Assembly: GCA_936432065.2 (NCBI GenBank)
Contig: OW386293.2
Span: forward strand, 68,651,965-68,715,964
Direction: 5' to 3'
From: Rutpela maculata
Lineage: Eukaryota; Arthropoda; Insecta; Coleoptera; Cerambycidae
Length of the DNA stretch: 64,000 bases
The translations under genes and the position numbers were made by a program. Positions 44,576 to 56,185 of the stretch are shown here, piece by piece. Position 1 is the stretch's first letter. Each line of letters starts with the position of its first letter. The notes beneath the pieces are model-generated. The model saw only the letters and a program-made list of their open reading frames with translations, ran no database searches and was not told the DNA's origin.

Positions 44576-45302
44576 CATACATACATACATTCATATAAAA
44601 GTTAGGAAAAAATACACCTTCTTACAAAGATTTTTTTATATAATGAAGTAGTATCTAGAAGAAACTCGGTGTTCCTTATGCAACTTACAAAACTTAAATA
44701 ACGACAAAATAGATTTCTGGCATATGTCAGCCTATCAGTTTGGCCATAGTTCAAGATATAAGAACAAAAAAATTATGTCATCGTACGATGCTCATATTTG
44801 GTAAGTAGATAACACTATTAGAAAGAAACAAAAGTTGAGTTAGGTATGAATATATTTAATTTGGACGCCCCAATTAAAGAATAATTAATTAGACTCAAAA
44901 ATTATGCCCACAAGGCACAAACCTTCTGCAAAAGCTAAATAAAGCCAGACCGCTTTTTTTTTACAACTTTGACCTTTTTAGCTGCGCTTCCTGATGTTGC
45001 ACACTTTCTGATGATCTTTGTATTATTTTAATTTAAGCATAAAAGGTGTACGTACACAAAAAAGAGCCTTGTAATGGTGACATAATTCTGCTGACTTTTA
45101 AATTCTGATCGTCGTACCTGACGGGAGATGCAGTTACCAGAAATCGATTTTGTGGATCGTTACTATCCATAGAACGATAAAAATATCCCATGGTGCATAA
45201 AACGATAACATGCCGAGAAATCCGCCTAGCTCCTGCACTATTTATTTCACTCACATTCCCTGTGATCATTTTTAACATGCTTTTATTAGGTCCACTTGTA
45301 TC
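44576..45302. other. unassigned sequence
   Basis: No coding or repeat signature recognised; a CATA repeat (~44575-44590) borders the MITE. Confidence 0.4.
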
Positions 45303-45538
45303 TAACTATGTACTAGTCAACCATCCTAAGTTGGCAGGTAGCCGCGCAGAGAAAGAACAAATATCGCCCCTGTTGGACAGAGACAAACAAGCTTTTTAAG
45401 CTTCTTAAGCTAGCTAGCTAGCTAGCTAGCTAGTTAGCTGAAGAAGCTTGTTTGTCTCTGTCCAACAGTGACGATGCTTCTTCTCTCTCTGCGTTGTTAC
45501 TTGCCAACTCAGGATGGTTGACTAGTACCTATCTATCT
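45303..45538. repeat. palindrome with (AGCT)n centre
   Basis: Arms of ~95 bases (ACTAGTCAACCATCCTAAGT, GGACAGAGACAAACAAGCTT and their complements) face each other across about eight AGCT/GCTA units at 45401-45434. A transcript would form a long hairpin. Confidence 0.85.
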
Positions 45539-45639
45539 ATGTAAAATTGTCTAAGGAACTGAATTTCACCCATTTCTAATTGTTGTATCATCATGAAATT
45601 TGGCAATTGTGTGTAGCTCTGATGACAATACAATATAGA

Positions 45640-46025
45640 ATACTCAATATTAAAATATGTTCAATATGGCCGCCGCCGCAAGATGGCGGATTATCATTTT
45701 CTTTACAACCCCCTTGATATGGGTATCAAAAGAAAGGGTTTGATAAATAGAAAACAAACATATGATCAAAACTTAAAAATTCAAAATGGGGGCGTCAACA
45801 TGGCGGATGGGTTTTATGAAGGGCTTGATAAGTAGAAAGCAAATATCTGATCAAAACGTAAAAATTCAAAATGGCAGATAAGTTTTATCAATTATCATCA
45901 GATTCCCTTCATATGGGTACCAAAAGAGAGGGCTTGATAAATAGAGAACAAATATGTGATTAAAACTTAAAAATTCAAAATGGCGGCATCAACATGGCCG
46001 ATAGGTTTTATCAATTATCGTTAGA
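45640..46025. repeat. degenerate tandem repeat with 'AAAATGGCGG' units
   Basis: Three to four units of ~85-110 bases share GGGCTTGATAAATAGA(A/G)A, CAAATAT(G)TGATCAAAAC, TTAAAAATTCAAAATGG and ATCAACATGGC(G/C)GAT. Confidence 0.75.
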
Positions 46026-46151
46026 TTCGACTGAAAATCGGTATCTGTGGGTTATCGAGGTTGCACATTAGAATTATTTGGTACAAATTTAACAAATTGT
46101 TTGTTTTTTCGAAAGCACCAAATTCTCTCCTTGAGACTAAAAAGTAAAAAA

Positions 46152-46264
46152 ATAAATTAATAGTTTAAAAAACTAAAAAAAAACATGCTTTTATAAATAC
46201 TACACTAAAAAGCAAAAAATAATCATCGAACCTGTTCTGTTTGTCTACCCCGTAAGGGTCTTAG
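46152..46264. repeat. outer inverted repeat, left arm (partner 48377-48490)
   Basis: Shares AAACATGCTTTTATAAATAC, GCAAAAAATAATCATCGAAC and TAAGGGTCTTAG with the right arm. Encloses the element at 46413-48376 plus ~150 further bases. Confidence 0.8.
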
Positions 46265-46269
46265 CCGTG

Positions 46270-46374
46270 TATAAAAGCGTGGGGGCTTTTCATTTAATCT
46301 AATGATGTCTTCAGCGTTTTAGTTATCGAACCTGTTCAAAATAGCGTTCGAAAAGCGCCCCACGCTTTTATACT
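46270..46374. repeat. short inverted repeat with TATAAAAGCG stems
   Basis: GTATAAAAGCGTGGGGG...CTTTTC faces GAAAAGCGCCCCACGCTTTTATAC across ~50 bases; each stem contains a TATAAAA box pointing inward. Confidence 0.65.
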
Positions 46375-46845
46375 CAAATATTATACTTAATTACAAACAC
46401 GAGTTACACTTAGGCCCGGTTATACAAACACAGTTCAACGCCGAATTCATCTAAACCACGTTCAAAGGTGAACTCGGCTCAAATCTGATATTCCGTTGTA
46501 TACACAATATTTGAACTCGGTTCAGTAGGACTGAGTTCAATGAAAAAGTTGTTAGGTTGGTAGCGTTCGCACATGCACAAACTGGCTAGTTCTGTCAAAT
46601 GGTATATTTTGAAGTTTGACGGATCGATTTAACCCCAAATAGTTTGTTCATTTTGATATTTTTCATTTTAATAATTTCATACATGGAACATGCATTACAC
46701 TGTCGCTATTTCTGCCAAATTCATATTAAACTAGGTACCGCCACTATGTTTGTCATTTACATTAGAATTTTCTTTTAGCTGTACAAGTAGTATACGCAAT
46801 AAAATCATTTTGCACATAACTTTTTTATCTGTAACTAGCTGATGT

Positions 46846-46980
46846 GCGCGTCTTCGTTCGCCTGAAATTTCAACCCTCCTTTTTACCCTCTTGGGGGTCG
46901 AATTTCGGAAAATCTTCTTAGTGGTTGCCTACGCCATTTGAGGAACCTTTATGCAAAATTTGAAGTTTCTAGACCCATCT
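46846..46980. repeat. fragment resembling a widespread insect repeat (CTAGCTGATG...CTTCGTTCGC)
   Basis: CTAGCTGATGTGCGCGTCTT, CGTTCGCCTGAAATTTCAA resembles the 'agctgatgcccgcgacttcgtccgc' sequence that I recall as common in insect genomes, possibly from LINE 3' ends. Confidence 0.3.
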
Positions 46981-47677
46981 TCTTCCAATTTGGCAAGGAA
47001 ACATTTTTTAGGCTAAGAAACAATAATTTGTGTATTACATCACGTCAGACCGTGGAGGACGTCTCATGAGCTATACCTGATGATGATTATTTTTTCTCTT
47101 TTTTTTATTACGAAACGTAGTCGCACTTTTGATTAGAAAATCTCATGCAGCAGTCATTTCTACGTAAAAAAGGTACACTTGATAGAACTTGATAATTCCA
47201 ACCGGTTTCGAGAAAACTGCAGCATAGATCTCAAAAATTCTTTGAAAACAAACCCAATTTGAAAAGGAAAAATTGTATTTATTGAAAAATGTGCTTTGGT
47301 GACGTTATTTACGTACAATTTTATTACTTTGACATTTTGACAGAACTAAGACGTCACCAAAGCACACATTTCAATAAATACAATTTTTCATTTTCAAATT
47401 GGGTTTGTTTTCAAAGAATTTTTGAGATCTATACGGCAGTTTTCTCGAAAACGGTTAGAATTATCAAGTTCTATCAAGTATACCTTTTTTACGTAGAAGT
47501 GACTCCTGCATGAGATTTTCTAGTGAAAAGTGTCACTACGTATCGTAATAAAAAAAGAGAAAAAATATTCATCATCAGGTATTGCTCATGAGGCGCCCTC
47601 CAGGGGCTGGCGTAATGTAATACACAAATTATTGTTTCTTAGCCTAAAAAATTTTCTCTTGCCAAATTAGGAGAAGA
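46981..47677. mobile_element. palindromic element, ~700 bp, nested within the 46.4-48.4 kb element
   Basis: Arms of ~320 bases (TTCCAATTTGGCAAG..., AATTGTATTTATTGAAA, GTGCTTTGGTGACGT) are inverted about a centre at ~47330. Mismatches are scattered, so it is not very young. Confidence 0.85.
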
Positions 47678-47895
47678 TCGGACAAGAGATAGTTGAGATA
47701 TTGCAAAAAAAAATACTATTTTGACAACCTGTATCTTTTTCCACAGCAACAATTTACTAAAGCATGTTTGGTTATATCCTCATATTTTGGTCCAAAGAAT
47801 CTACCCTTGAACTATGGCCTATTATTAATGGTCCACCCTGTAGATAGATTTACAATTTTATAACTGCCTAGAGAGTGAAACGAGTTTTTAAAATT

Positions 47896-48064
47896 ATTTT
47901 TAGAAATTATCACCATTGTAAATGATTCAGCTGAGCAACTAGCTAAAGAGGACAAAATTAATGACCAAACTGTTTTTAAAAATTTTGTAAACGATTTTGA
48001 TGATGACGTAATTGACGTAATTGTTGAGGAAAACGAAAATGAAATTCTCACTGAATTAGACTAA
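47896..48064 (+). pseudogene. acidic C-terminal protein fragment within the 46.4-48.4 kb element
   Basis: The frame reads EIITIVNDSAEQLAKEDKIN, DQTVFKNFVNDFDDDVIDVI and ends EILTELD at TAA 48062-48064. The composition is protein-like and strongly acidic. Its position inside the TIR element suggests the end of an element-encoded protein. I do not recognise the family. Confidence 0.4.
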
Positions 48065-48376
48065 CCAACAAAATCATCATCATCCGTTAATTCTTCCATA
48101 TTTTCGTGAAATTGTTCAGTCATTTCTTGTTAATTTTTAACAGAACCAGAACAGAAACAAAATAGCTGTGTACAAAAATCAAAATAGAAAATATTTCTAG
48201 ATTATAATTATCTTGAACCAGGTTTAAATCCAGAAATTCTACAGCTTACATGAACCTCCGAAAATGATGAGAAATGAACTAGGTTTAAAGCTGAACTTGG
48301 CTTGTACAACTCAGTCTTAAATTTGAGCTTAGTTTAATCTTGAACCGGATGTGAACTTGGATTGTACAACCGGGCC

Positions 48377-48490
48377 TAAGACCCTTACGAGGTAGACAAA
48401 GGGAACAAGTTCGATGATTATTTTTTGCTTTTTAGTGCAGTATTTATAAAAGCATGTTTTTTTTTTAGTTTTTCAAACTATTATTTTTTA
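48377..48490. repeat. outer inverted repeat, right arm
   Basis: See 46152-46264. Confidence 0.8.
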
Positions 48491-51401
48491 TCCACTTCTC
48501 TGAGTTCGATTTTTATATCAGATTTGGGATATACCATTTAACTAAAAAGGCTAAAATAAAGTATGTTATCAACATTTTTTTTTACACCGTTATATTAAAA
48601 CTGCATTAAAAGAAAAATATAAATTTTGTATCTGCTAAAGACAAAAGAGTATATAATAACATTCCAACTTTTTATGACCGCTTACGTTTTTATTCTTAGT
48701 CGTAGCTTGAAAATACTGTGATAGCAGAAATAAAAATATTTTTTGTTTTTAGTGCAGTTTTAATAAAAGCGTATTTTTTTAAATCTTGCCTATTTTATTT
48801 TATACGAAAATTCTTTATTTGCTATGTGGTTAGCTGAATTTATATTAAATATATTGGAATATTATCTGTATACAGAAATAAATTATGTATTCTTATTCTT
48901 TGTTAAAGAATTTTTTAATTCAAATTCATCAATATATTTCTTACGGACGATTGCTATTCTCTATTCTATTCTTTAAATGAATTTTAAGAAACAATTGTAT
49001 GAAGGAGATAGGGCGTTAACAGTTATTTCAAGAGAAAAAGTAATAAAGATCGATCAGAGATTTAAGAAGCGAGGCGGAAATGAGCTAAGCTTTAATTTAC
49101 GGGCTCGGTCGCGTCTTTCGGTTTCCGGAGACGCACTTCCAACTATGTAGTTTACTTCCGGTTGATTTCTGCCCCAAAGACGACAATTGCGAATCTTGTG
49201 TGAAGTATCCACGTGGGACTAACATTTTACGGAGATCTAAAAGGAAACTTAAAGAATCCGTGTTAATTACTACTGCATTAAATGATGTGTATCAAAATAT
49301 TTCATACATGTTTGTACTAGTTGGTTGCCTATTCTTGAAGACGAAAAATAATGTAAATATAATATAAAGTCTGACGTGTCTATGCAGGGCCGGCCTTAGT
49401 TCCTCGTGCGAAATTTTAAAAGGCGCCCCTCTTTCTGGTCACGTCAGAAAAACAAATATTTCGTCCTCATCTCAAAACAATTTTTTTTCGTCCTCATAAA
49501 TTTTACTCGAAAAAAAAAAGTATATTAAGCTCGTGGCGCCCCTTATGTTAGGCTCGCGGCGCCCCGTGAGGTACGGCGCCCTCGTGCAGAGCACGAGCTC
49601 CTAACTTTATGCTTTCAAATGCACCTCCATATTTTTTCGGTAATTTTGGAAAGCTTTATAAGCTTACCAATTCAGGGCTATATCACACTTGGTATAAATA
49701 ATACGCAAAACTACTACAGAACACTCAAAACTGCCGTTTGTTACAACTATTATATACCTAAACCAAACTGGTAACTATGTTACATGCCGTACTTATACCT
49801 TAGCTGGGAAAGGAGAGTAATAAACACCTCCTTCAGGTTCCATAATTTTGCGGGTATACCTTTCTAATTAGAGTAGCCCATCTACCATTTGTGCCAACTG
49901 CAAGAATAGAACAAACTCGGAGAGGTAAAAATGTTCTTTGTTCTTCCTCGAAAATTCCGAAGACTAAATCGGTGTCTATACTTGCTTCACTTCTTCTACA
50001 TGGTGTTACTACACACAGTTATGTGTATGCTTTCGGATGCGATATGCGCACTATATTTTGAAATGAACGGTAGTAGTTCTCCTTCTCCAGAGGCTATATT
50101 GCATAGAAACCTGTGTAATACACCGATCTATAGGCAGCTTTTCATTATAATCTGTTATATCGTTGTTACCACCAGACTATTCCTGCATAAATCGGCTGCT
50201 CGATGACAAAATACAATATCTAATATTTTTGTGAAAAACGTACTATACGGCGAAGAGCAGACTAGATAATTAATGGGTCATAAAATGTCTACTGTTCTAC
50301 TAATGCTACTTCATTTAACATCTCACATTGCTATTTCAATTCTTAAATGGAATCGAATTGAATTTTAAAGTATAGAGACAACACTTCTAATTTTGTTTCT
50401 GATACAAATTACTTATGAGGGTACATTATGATATTTAAGAGATGAATTTAAATTTTGTCTTGTTAGTTATTTTCGTTTACTAGAATTTAAAATTATAACA
50501 GTTCGTGCGGTTCTTCTGATTACTCAATAATTCAAATTATGTTAGCGAGAGCCTTGGTGAAAATCCCTTGGCAAATATTTATCCTCAAGTATATGCACTA
50601 CTGCTTTTAAAAATCTTGAGTTTTTAATGACTGTGTATTTGAGCAGACGCAAAGCCCAATTCTGATCCTCAAAACACAGGGAATAAATTATTAAATCTAG
50701 AATTACCTTTAATAAATCCCAGAGAGCTAAATTTGAAGAATATAGTCGCTTTGAAACGACTTTTTTATGTTTATTCTTTCTAGTATTGGATTATTGAACT
50801 TATTTTCAAATTATATTTTACAGAGTCTAAAAAAAAAATATGATTGTAGTGCAAACTTATTTTATATTCAATGATATTAGTTTCTGAGCCCTTGCAATTT
50901 ACAATTGATTTTTTTTTTACAAAATAATATACAATATCGATATTTTTCAAAAGACTTTTAAACCAATAAAATTAGTGATAAATAGGTACGTTTTATTTGC
51001 CAACGGCAGCCTATAACTTTTAAACTAATTAAGGTGGTAAAACATTTTATTAGGTATTCCGTAAAATACACTTTGCTGGCTCAAAAAAGTGGCGTCTACT
51101 TATTTCCAAAAAGACCAATATATCAAACATACATTATTAAGGAAATGAAATATTTGCATAACAATTTTAATGAAAATGCATAGTCTGAGCGGCAATCGTT
51201 AAACAAACACTACGCAAGCTCAAGAAAAAAATATGTGTGTAGTGAAAGAGGTACATAAAGCAATCAATTTGTCTAAATTTTAGTGAAGTGTTGTTGCATT
51301 GCAACAAATTCGCTGTTTCTGGTATGATGTCTGTCTATGCAGAAAGGAATAAAACCGCAAATAACTAATTTGTTAATCCGGTAAATTAATTATGATGTAA
51401 A
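48491..51401. other. mostly unassigned; hAT-like terminus at 49385
   Basis: CAGGGCCGGCCTTAG at 49385, followed by GGCGCCCC-type sequence to ~49590, resembles one end of a common hAT-type MITE, but I see no second end. A 91-codon frame (49931-50206) has no known motif. No other features recognised. Confidence 0.35.
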
Positions 51402-51600
51402 TTATTTTTTTGCACGATCGAGCTTTTTTGTTTATTTACTATATCTGTTGCCAAAACGGTAGGTTATGTTTACTGATTGCTAGGCCTAACACGTCGGTAA
51501 GTAATTTACTTACCTACGTCTGAAGGTAAGTAAAATTAATATAATATATATGTTATTAATAGAATAAAATTCAATTTCAAATTAAATGTTTTTGTTTGTT
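51402..51600 (-). repeat. family B repeat, copy 3
   Basis: Reverse-strand copy: TTTGCACGATCGAGCTTTTT, CTAGGCCTAACACG, GGTAAGTAATTTACTTACC, then TTCAATTTCAAATTAAATG. Confidence 0.72.
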
Positions 51601-52059
51601 ATATACAGGGTGTTATTAAAACGTATGTCAATCACTTAACCACGGAATCAGTGCGTCAAAAAAAGTTGATTCAACCTAATTTACCTCCATCCAAAATCGC
51701 ACCTCTTTAAAGTTGGAAATAAAAAAAAAATTAAATTGTACCAATGGCTATTGATATTTTTTTTCAATTTCGGTACATTGAAACATATGCCAATATAGGG
51801 TAATAGTTTAAAGTAAAAACTTTTTAAAATCAAGTTTTCTAAGAGGCTGTGAAATATGCCATAGTCCATTGGGGTCTATCACCAATAAAAATTAAAAAAA
51901 TATTTTGACTTACTACACTTAATCTTAGTAGCACCCTTTAAAAGTGAATTGTGTCGTGCAGGTGTAAAATATGAATCAAACAAGTATTCGCAGTCGGCCA
52001 CGCCCGCCCGACAGCAACTTCTACTCGTTCTTCTTTAGTCAGATTTATCGTGCAATAAA
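51601..52059. other. unassigned A+T-rich sequence
   Basis: Begins with ATATACAGGGTGTTATTAAAACG, typical of the end of a mariner-type MITE, but no partner end is seen. Confidence 0.35.
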
Positions 52060-52292
52060 AAACCGCTGCCCAAGGAATCACTACTTCCACATCCAGATTC
52101 TCTATCCAAGTCACTCACAACGAAACAACTTTGTATGTGGAAATAATTGTTTATGGAACTTTAATAATATAATATTGGAAATCCTCTATCCCAAAAACCC
52201 ATAAAACGATACCCTACATCGGTAGTGGGGTAGGGGTGGTGATAGGGGATGGTAGTGGGGGTGGATGAAGTAAAAAAATATTTTGAGGTTTT
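52060..52292 (+). mobile_element. family A element, copy 6 (5' fragment)
   Basis: From AAACCGCTGCCC to the TATTTTGAGGTTT landmark; the 3' two thirds are absent. Confidence 0.87.
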
Positions 52293-53353
52293 TAGTGTAG
52301 CATTTTAAAGTGCTACAACTCTAATTTATAGTAATTTAGTATTTAAAATTGATTTAGTGCCGCCTAAACAGCTTCACTATTTACTTTCAGGGACCAAGTT
52401 ACAGGTCAGGTAGGAAACCAACTTGCATCTTGACGGTACGGTGTGTTGCATACTGTAAAACTTTTGGTCCGGTAATTTTTGATGCCATTTTAAAGGTGTA
52501 TAACCGTTGAGTGAAGAGTCCTTATAGAGATGCAGCCGTGTACTTAATATCGTAGTGCGGGCAGGGTCTGTGGTATAGTTAGGCGCCACCGACATTGGGG
52601 TCTAGCAATCTCGTCAATCTTAGTCCCTCAGTCGGCTGATAGCACTCGCATGGTTCGTGTCATTTGTTGTATTAGTGCACCGTAAAACGAGGAAAAAGTA
52701 GCTTCCTTCTTGAAAAAAATTTTTGAAGGTACAACCACATGGGACCTTCACAGCATGATAGATTAGGTCCTTGGCCATCTGTAATGTCCAATTACAATAT
52801 TTTTTGGGAGGTCAAACTATTTTTATGACGAAAAATGTTATAAATCTGTCAAAATTAATTTTTCTTACATTTTCACACATCCCTCGTGATATCTCCGGAA
52901 CCAATTGAGATAATTATACGTATTTTTTTTTAATTGATGGAGGAAATGTGGGCGAAGGTCACTGCTTAAATTTTGTTTTTATGGAAAATCTAATTTTTCT
53001 GTAAAACGAGGTAAAACTTGAACATTTACTTCCCTTGCAGCGCTTTTTTCAGTAAGCGAAAAACTTTTTTATTTTAAGGAATTTTGACATACCATCTGCG
53101 TATGAAATAAAGTCTACACCTCAAGGAAGTTTTTAAAACAAAAATCAGGTCTCTACGACTTATAGTTTTCGAAATTTTGTTATTTAAAGCTGAGTTTTTC
53201 GATCCTAGAGGCCTAGATGTCCGGCAAGTGTGGACTATTTAATACAAGTAATCTTATATTATAGTTAGAAACAAACTTTTCTTTATATAATGTGAATGCA
53301 AATGAGTATTAGTTATTTTTATTGAGTTATTACATATTATTTAGTGCTTAACA
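52293..53353. other. unassigned sequence
   Basis: No coding signature; GTAAAACGAGG occurs at ~52681 and ~53000. Confidence 0.4.
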
Positions 53354-53760
53354 ATGGAATGTTTATTCTGTGGACAAACTTTGAAAGATAATGACAAATT
53401 AGTGAGACAAAATCCTAGATTGCAAGGAGTAAAAACAATTATATATGCCACGGTAAAAAGGCGAGACATTTGTGTCGAAAAGATTTTGCAACAAGAGGAA
53501 AATATTTTAAGTGGAAAAGTCAAAGTGAAATTTCATATAGCCTGCAAACAAACCTATATTAGTTTGTAAAATCTTAAAAATCTTTCCCAATTCAGTGAAA
53601 TTGAAAATGTATCTTCGTCTTCGGTAAGATGCAACAAATTCAATATTCGGACAATGTGTTTAATATGTAATACACCGAGAAAGAAAGGCGTAATATGGTA
53701 TACGATAATTCTCTGTAGACGTGATTTATCTTTATATTTCTTTGCAACCTTATTATCAGT
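53354..53760 (+). pseudogene. N-terminal Cys/His fragment of the PIN-like/Cys-rich protein family
   Basis: ATG at 53354 opens a frame with CLFCGQTLKDNDKLVRQNPR, ICVEKILQQEENILSGK and VKFHIACKQTYISL, stopped by TAA at 53567-53569. The same frame continues past the stop as NLKNLSQFSEIENVSSSSVR, CNKFNIRTMCLICNTPRKKG. The layout CxxC ... L-x-x ... (V/F)-x-x-H-x-x-C-(R/K)-x-x-Y, then a second CxxC, matches the N-terminus that I associate with the GEDVDLL/HAFSGCDTTS family, whose C-terminal half lies at 4589-5800. It is a different copy, since each holds only one end. Assignment is by pattern memory. Confidence 0.5.
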
Positions 53761-53895
53761 CTAGTCGATACATTGTTGACAAGGGGCCGACGCGACATTT
53801 TTATTGTTAATGATGGGATTTTGGAGAATGAGAGGGAAGTATGCGTTTATTTTCGATTTATCGCAAATATTTGAGAAACCAAACATAGTATAATT
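53761..53895. other. short unassigned spacer
   Basis: Nothing recognised. Confidence 0.4.
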
Positions 53896-54027
53896 TTTCA
53901 CATCCAGTGGAAGTATAGTAACAAAAAATTTTTTTTAAATTTTTATTGTTCAAATAGGCTTAGAATATCACGAAACACCGAGATTTTAAGTTTAAGCAAA
54001 AAAAAAAAATTCTGCCTGCCTGTCTGT
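53896..54027 (-). mobile_element. family A element, copy 7 (3'-end fragment)
   Basis: TCACATCCAGTGGAAGTATA to the CTGCCTGCCTGTCTG stretch; the rest is absent. Confidence 0.82.
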
Positions 54028-54209
54028 TTATTTTCATAACAATTAAATATAAAAACCCAATGAGCTGCTGGCAACATAAAACATTTTTTTTCCCAGTAAA
54101 ATAAACCATTTTGATATAATATTAAATAATACATAACAAAGAAAATTAAGTAAAAGTTCCATGTACCATGTGCATCACAAATGCGCACAACGTGATAAAG
54201 TGAATTTTA

Positions 54210-54825
54210 TTACTTTCACATCAATCACATCCAGTGGAAGTATAGTAACGGCAAAAAAATTTAAAAAAACTGTCATTGTTCAAATAGGCTTAGAATGTCA
54301 TGAGACGTCGAGATTTTAAATTTGAGCAAAAAAAATTTCTGTTTGCCCGTAACTTTTTTGTGCGCATGTTTACTCTGGAACCGTTAAAGATATTGACTTG
54401 AAATTTGATACACGTATGTATTTTAACGAGAACTGGAACTAGATTATATTTTCATTTTATTCCGTTGAAGGGTAAATTGGGATAAAGGGGGGGTAAATAA
54501 GTAAATCAAGCATGTAAGAGTCCATAAAATTGGTATTTAGTATATATAAGAAAAGATAAGGGCTCAAAAAATTACTCCCATTACCACCCCCACCTCACTA
54601 TTAAAGGGGGGTGGAAAAGCGTCAACATATTTTTTACTTCATTTGCCCCCTCTACCACCCCCTTCCACCACCCCTCACTACCGATGTGACATATCGTTTT
54701 ATAGGTTTTTGGAGTAGGCGATTTCAAATATTATGTTATTAACGTTTCATAAATAATTTTCACATAGTGGAGTGCAGTTTTTTTCTTCTTTGTGAGAGAC
54801 TTGGATAGAAAACGTGGATGTGGAA
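54210..54825 (-). mobile_element. family A element, copy 8
   Basis: Reverse-strand copy from TTACTTTCACATC...CAGTGGAAGT to GTGGATGTGGAA; internally shortened. A 12-base insertion duplicates part of the terminal CACATC sequence. Confidence 0.85.
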
Positions 54826-54999
54826 TTTTAAGGTTTATAAACATGTTGCTAAATTGATACCAATGGTTCAAGGATAGATGAGGATATAGCAACGCGTCCT
54901 TGCGTGTGTATCTAGCTTCTACGATTTTCAATTAAAATACCATGCAACCTGTTCGGTGTTTCTATTATTTTCTTTATTCTTTAATAAGTGGGTTATCTC

Positions 55000-55475
55000 G
55001 AGTAGTATATAGATGCGCAGTGGATTTCCTCGAGTACTATGGATGCGCGGTGGCTTTCCTCGAGTACTATAGATGCGCAGTACGTTACTCCAATTAATAT
55101 GGATGCGCAGTAGATTTCCTCGAATAAAATGGATGCGCAATGGGTTACCTTGAGTAGTATGGATGCGCAGTGGGTTTTCACGTGTAAAATAGATGCGCAG
55201 TAGGTTACCTCAAGTAGTATGGATGCGCATTGGGTTTCCTCGAGTAACATGGATGCGCAGTGGGTTACCTCGAGTAGTTTGGATGCGAAGTTGGTTATCT
55301 CGGGTGGTATGGATGCGTAGTAGGTTTCCTCGAGTATAATGGATGCGTAGTGGCTTTCCTTGAGTAGGTACTGTTGATGCGCAGTAGGTTACCTATACGG
55401 ATACGCAGTGGGCTTCCTCGAGTAAAACGGATGCGCAGTGGGTTACCTCGAGCAGTATAGATGCGTTTCCTCAAA
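55000..55475. repeat. minisatellite, 30-bp unit, ~16 copies
   Basis: The unit approximates GGATGCGCAGTGGGTTACCT + CGAGTAGTAT. The period is exactly 30 over most of the array, so minus-strand frames stay open and give repeats like LEVTHCASIL; two units near 55370-55410 differ in length. Confidence 0.93.
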
Positions 55476-55566
55476 GAAAGTGCTTGAAGTAGATTACTTC
55501 CACCGTGTACTCTACGGCACATTATAATTGTTTATATTTTTGTCATGCCATTTTCTACGTATTGCT

Positions 55567-56169
55567 CCCACTTCCAGTATAAGTGTAGTAATTTTGAAAA
55601 CATTTATTTAAATAGGCTTAGAATGTTATGACATGTCGAGATTTTAAGTTGAAGCAAAAAATAATTTCTATCGCGCCGGTCTCTGACGTTTTGGGTGCAC
55701 GATTACTCTGGAACCGTTTAAGATATTGACTTGAAAATTGGTACACATATGTATTTTAACGAGATCTGGAATTAGGTTATATTTTGTTCTTATTCTGTTA
55801 AAGGGTTGAGTGGTAAATTGGGATAAATGGGGGTAAATAGGTAAATTAAGCAAGTAAGAGTCCATAAAATTTGGTATTTAGTTTATTATTATATAAATGA
55901 AGTTAAATTCTTAGAAAAATTTTTGGCATTAACTACCCCCATTATCACCCCCCACGCGATTATTAAAGGGGGTGAAAAAAAAATTGTGATTTAGTGCGTA
56001 CAGGAACCAAAGGCCTCAAAAAATTTTCCACTTCATCCACCCGCGTATCACCTCCTACCACCACCCCAACCCCCACTATCGATGTGGCATATCGTTTTTT
56101 GGTTTTCATTTTGAGAGACTTGGATAGGAAATCTGGATGTGGAAGTAGTGATTCCTTGGGCTGCGGTTT
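55567..56169 (-). mobile_element. family A element, copy 9
   Basis: From CCCACTTCCAGTATAAGTG to TTGGGCTGCGGTTT. Its 5' end faces the 5' end of copy 10. Confidence 0.86.
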
Positions 56170-56185
56170 TCATTTTAAAATGTTA

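Larger units (their letters stand above)
46413..48376. mobile_element. TIR element, 1.96 kb, GGCCCGGTT ends, TA flanks
   Basis: GGCCCGGTTATACAA at the left end and TTGTACAACCGGGCC at the right end are inverted, flanked by TA on both sides. Subterminal copies of AACT(C)GGTTCA / GAACT(C)AG-like motifs occur at both ends. Ends of this type (GGGCCGGTT...) are known from PIF/Harbinger and other insect MITEs; the superfamily is not settled because the flanks also read TTA/TAA. Confidence 0.75.

Noticed and set aside
49931..50206. 91-codon hydrophobic frame
   Set aside because: No recognisable family or conserved pattern; likely chance.
54928..55522. Three overlapping minus-strand frames with CASIL/RIHSTRGN repeats
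   Set aside because: A 30-bp repeat keeps all frames open, so the frames are not evidence of coding.
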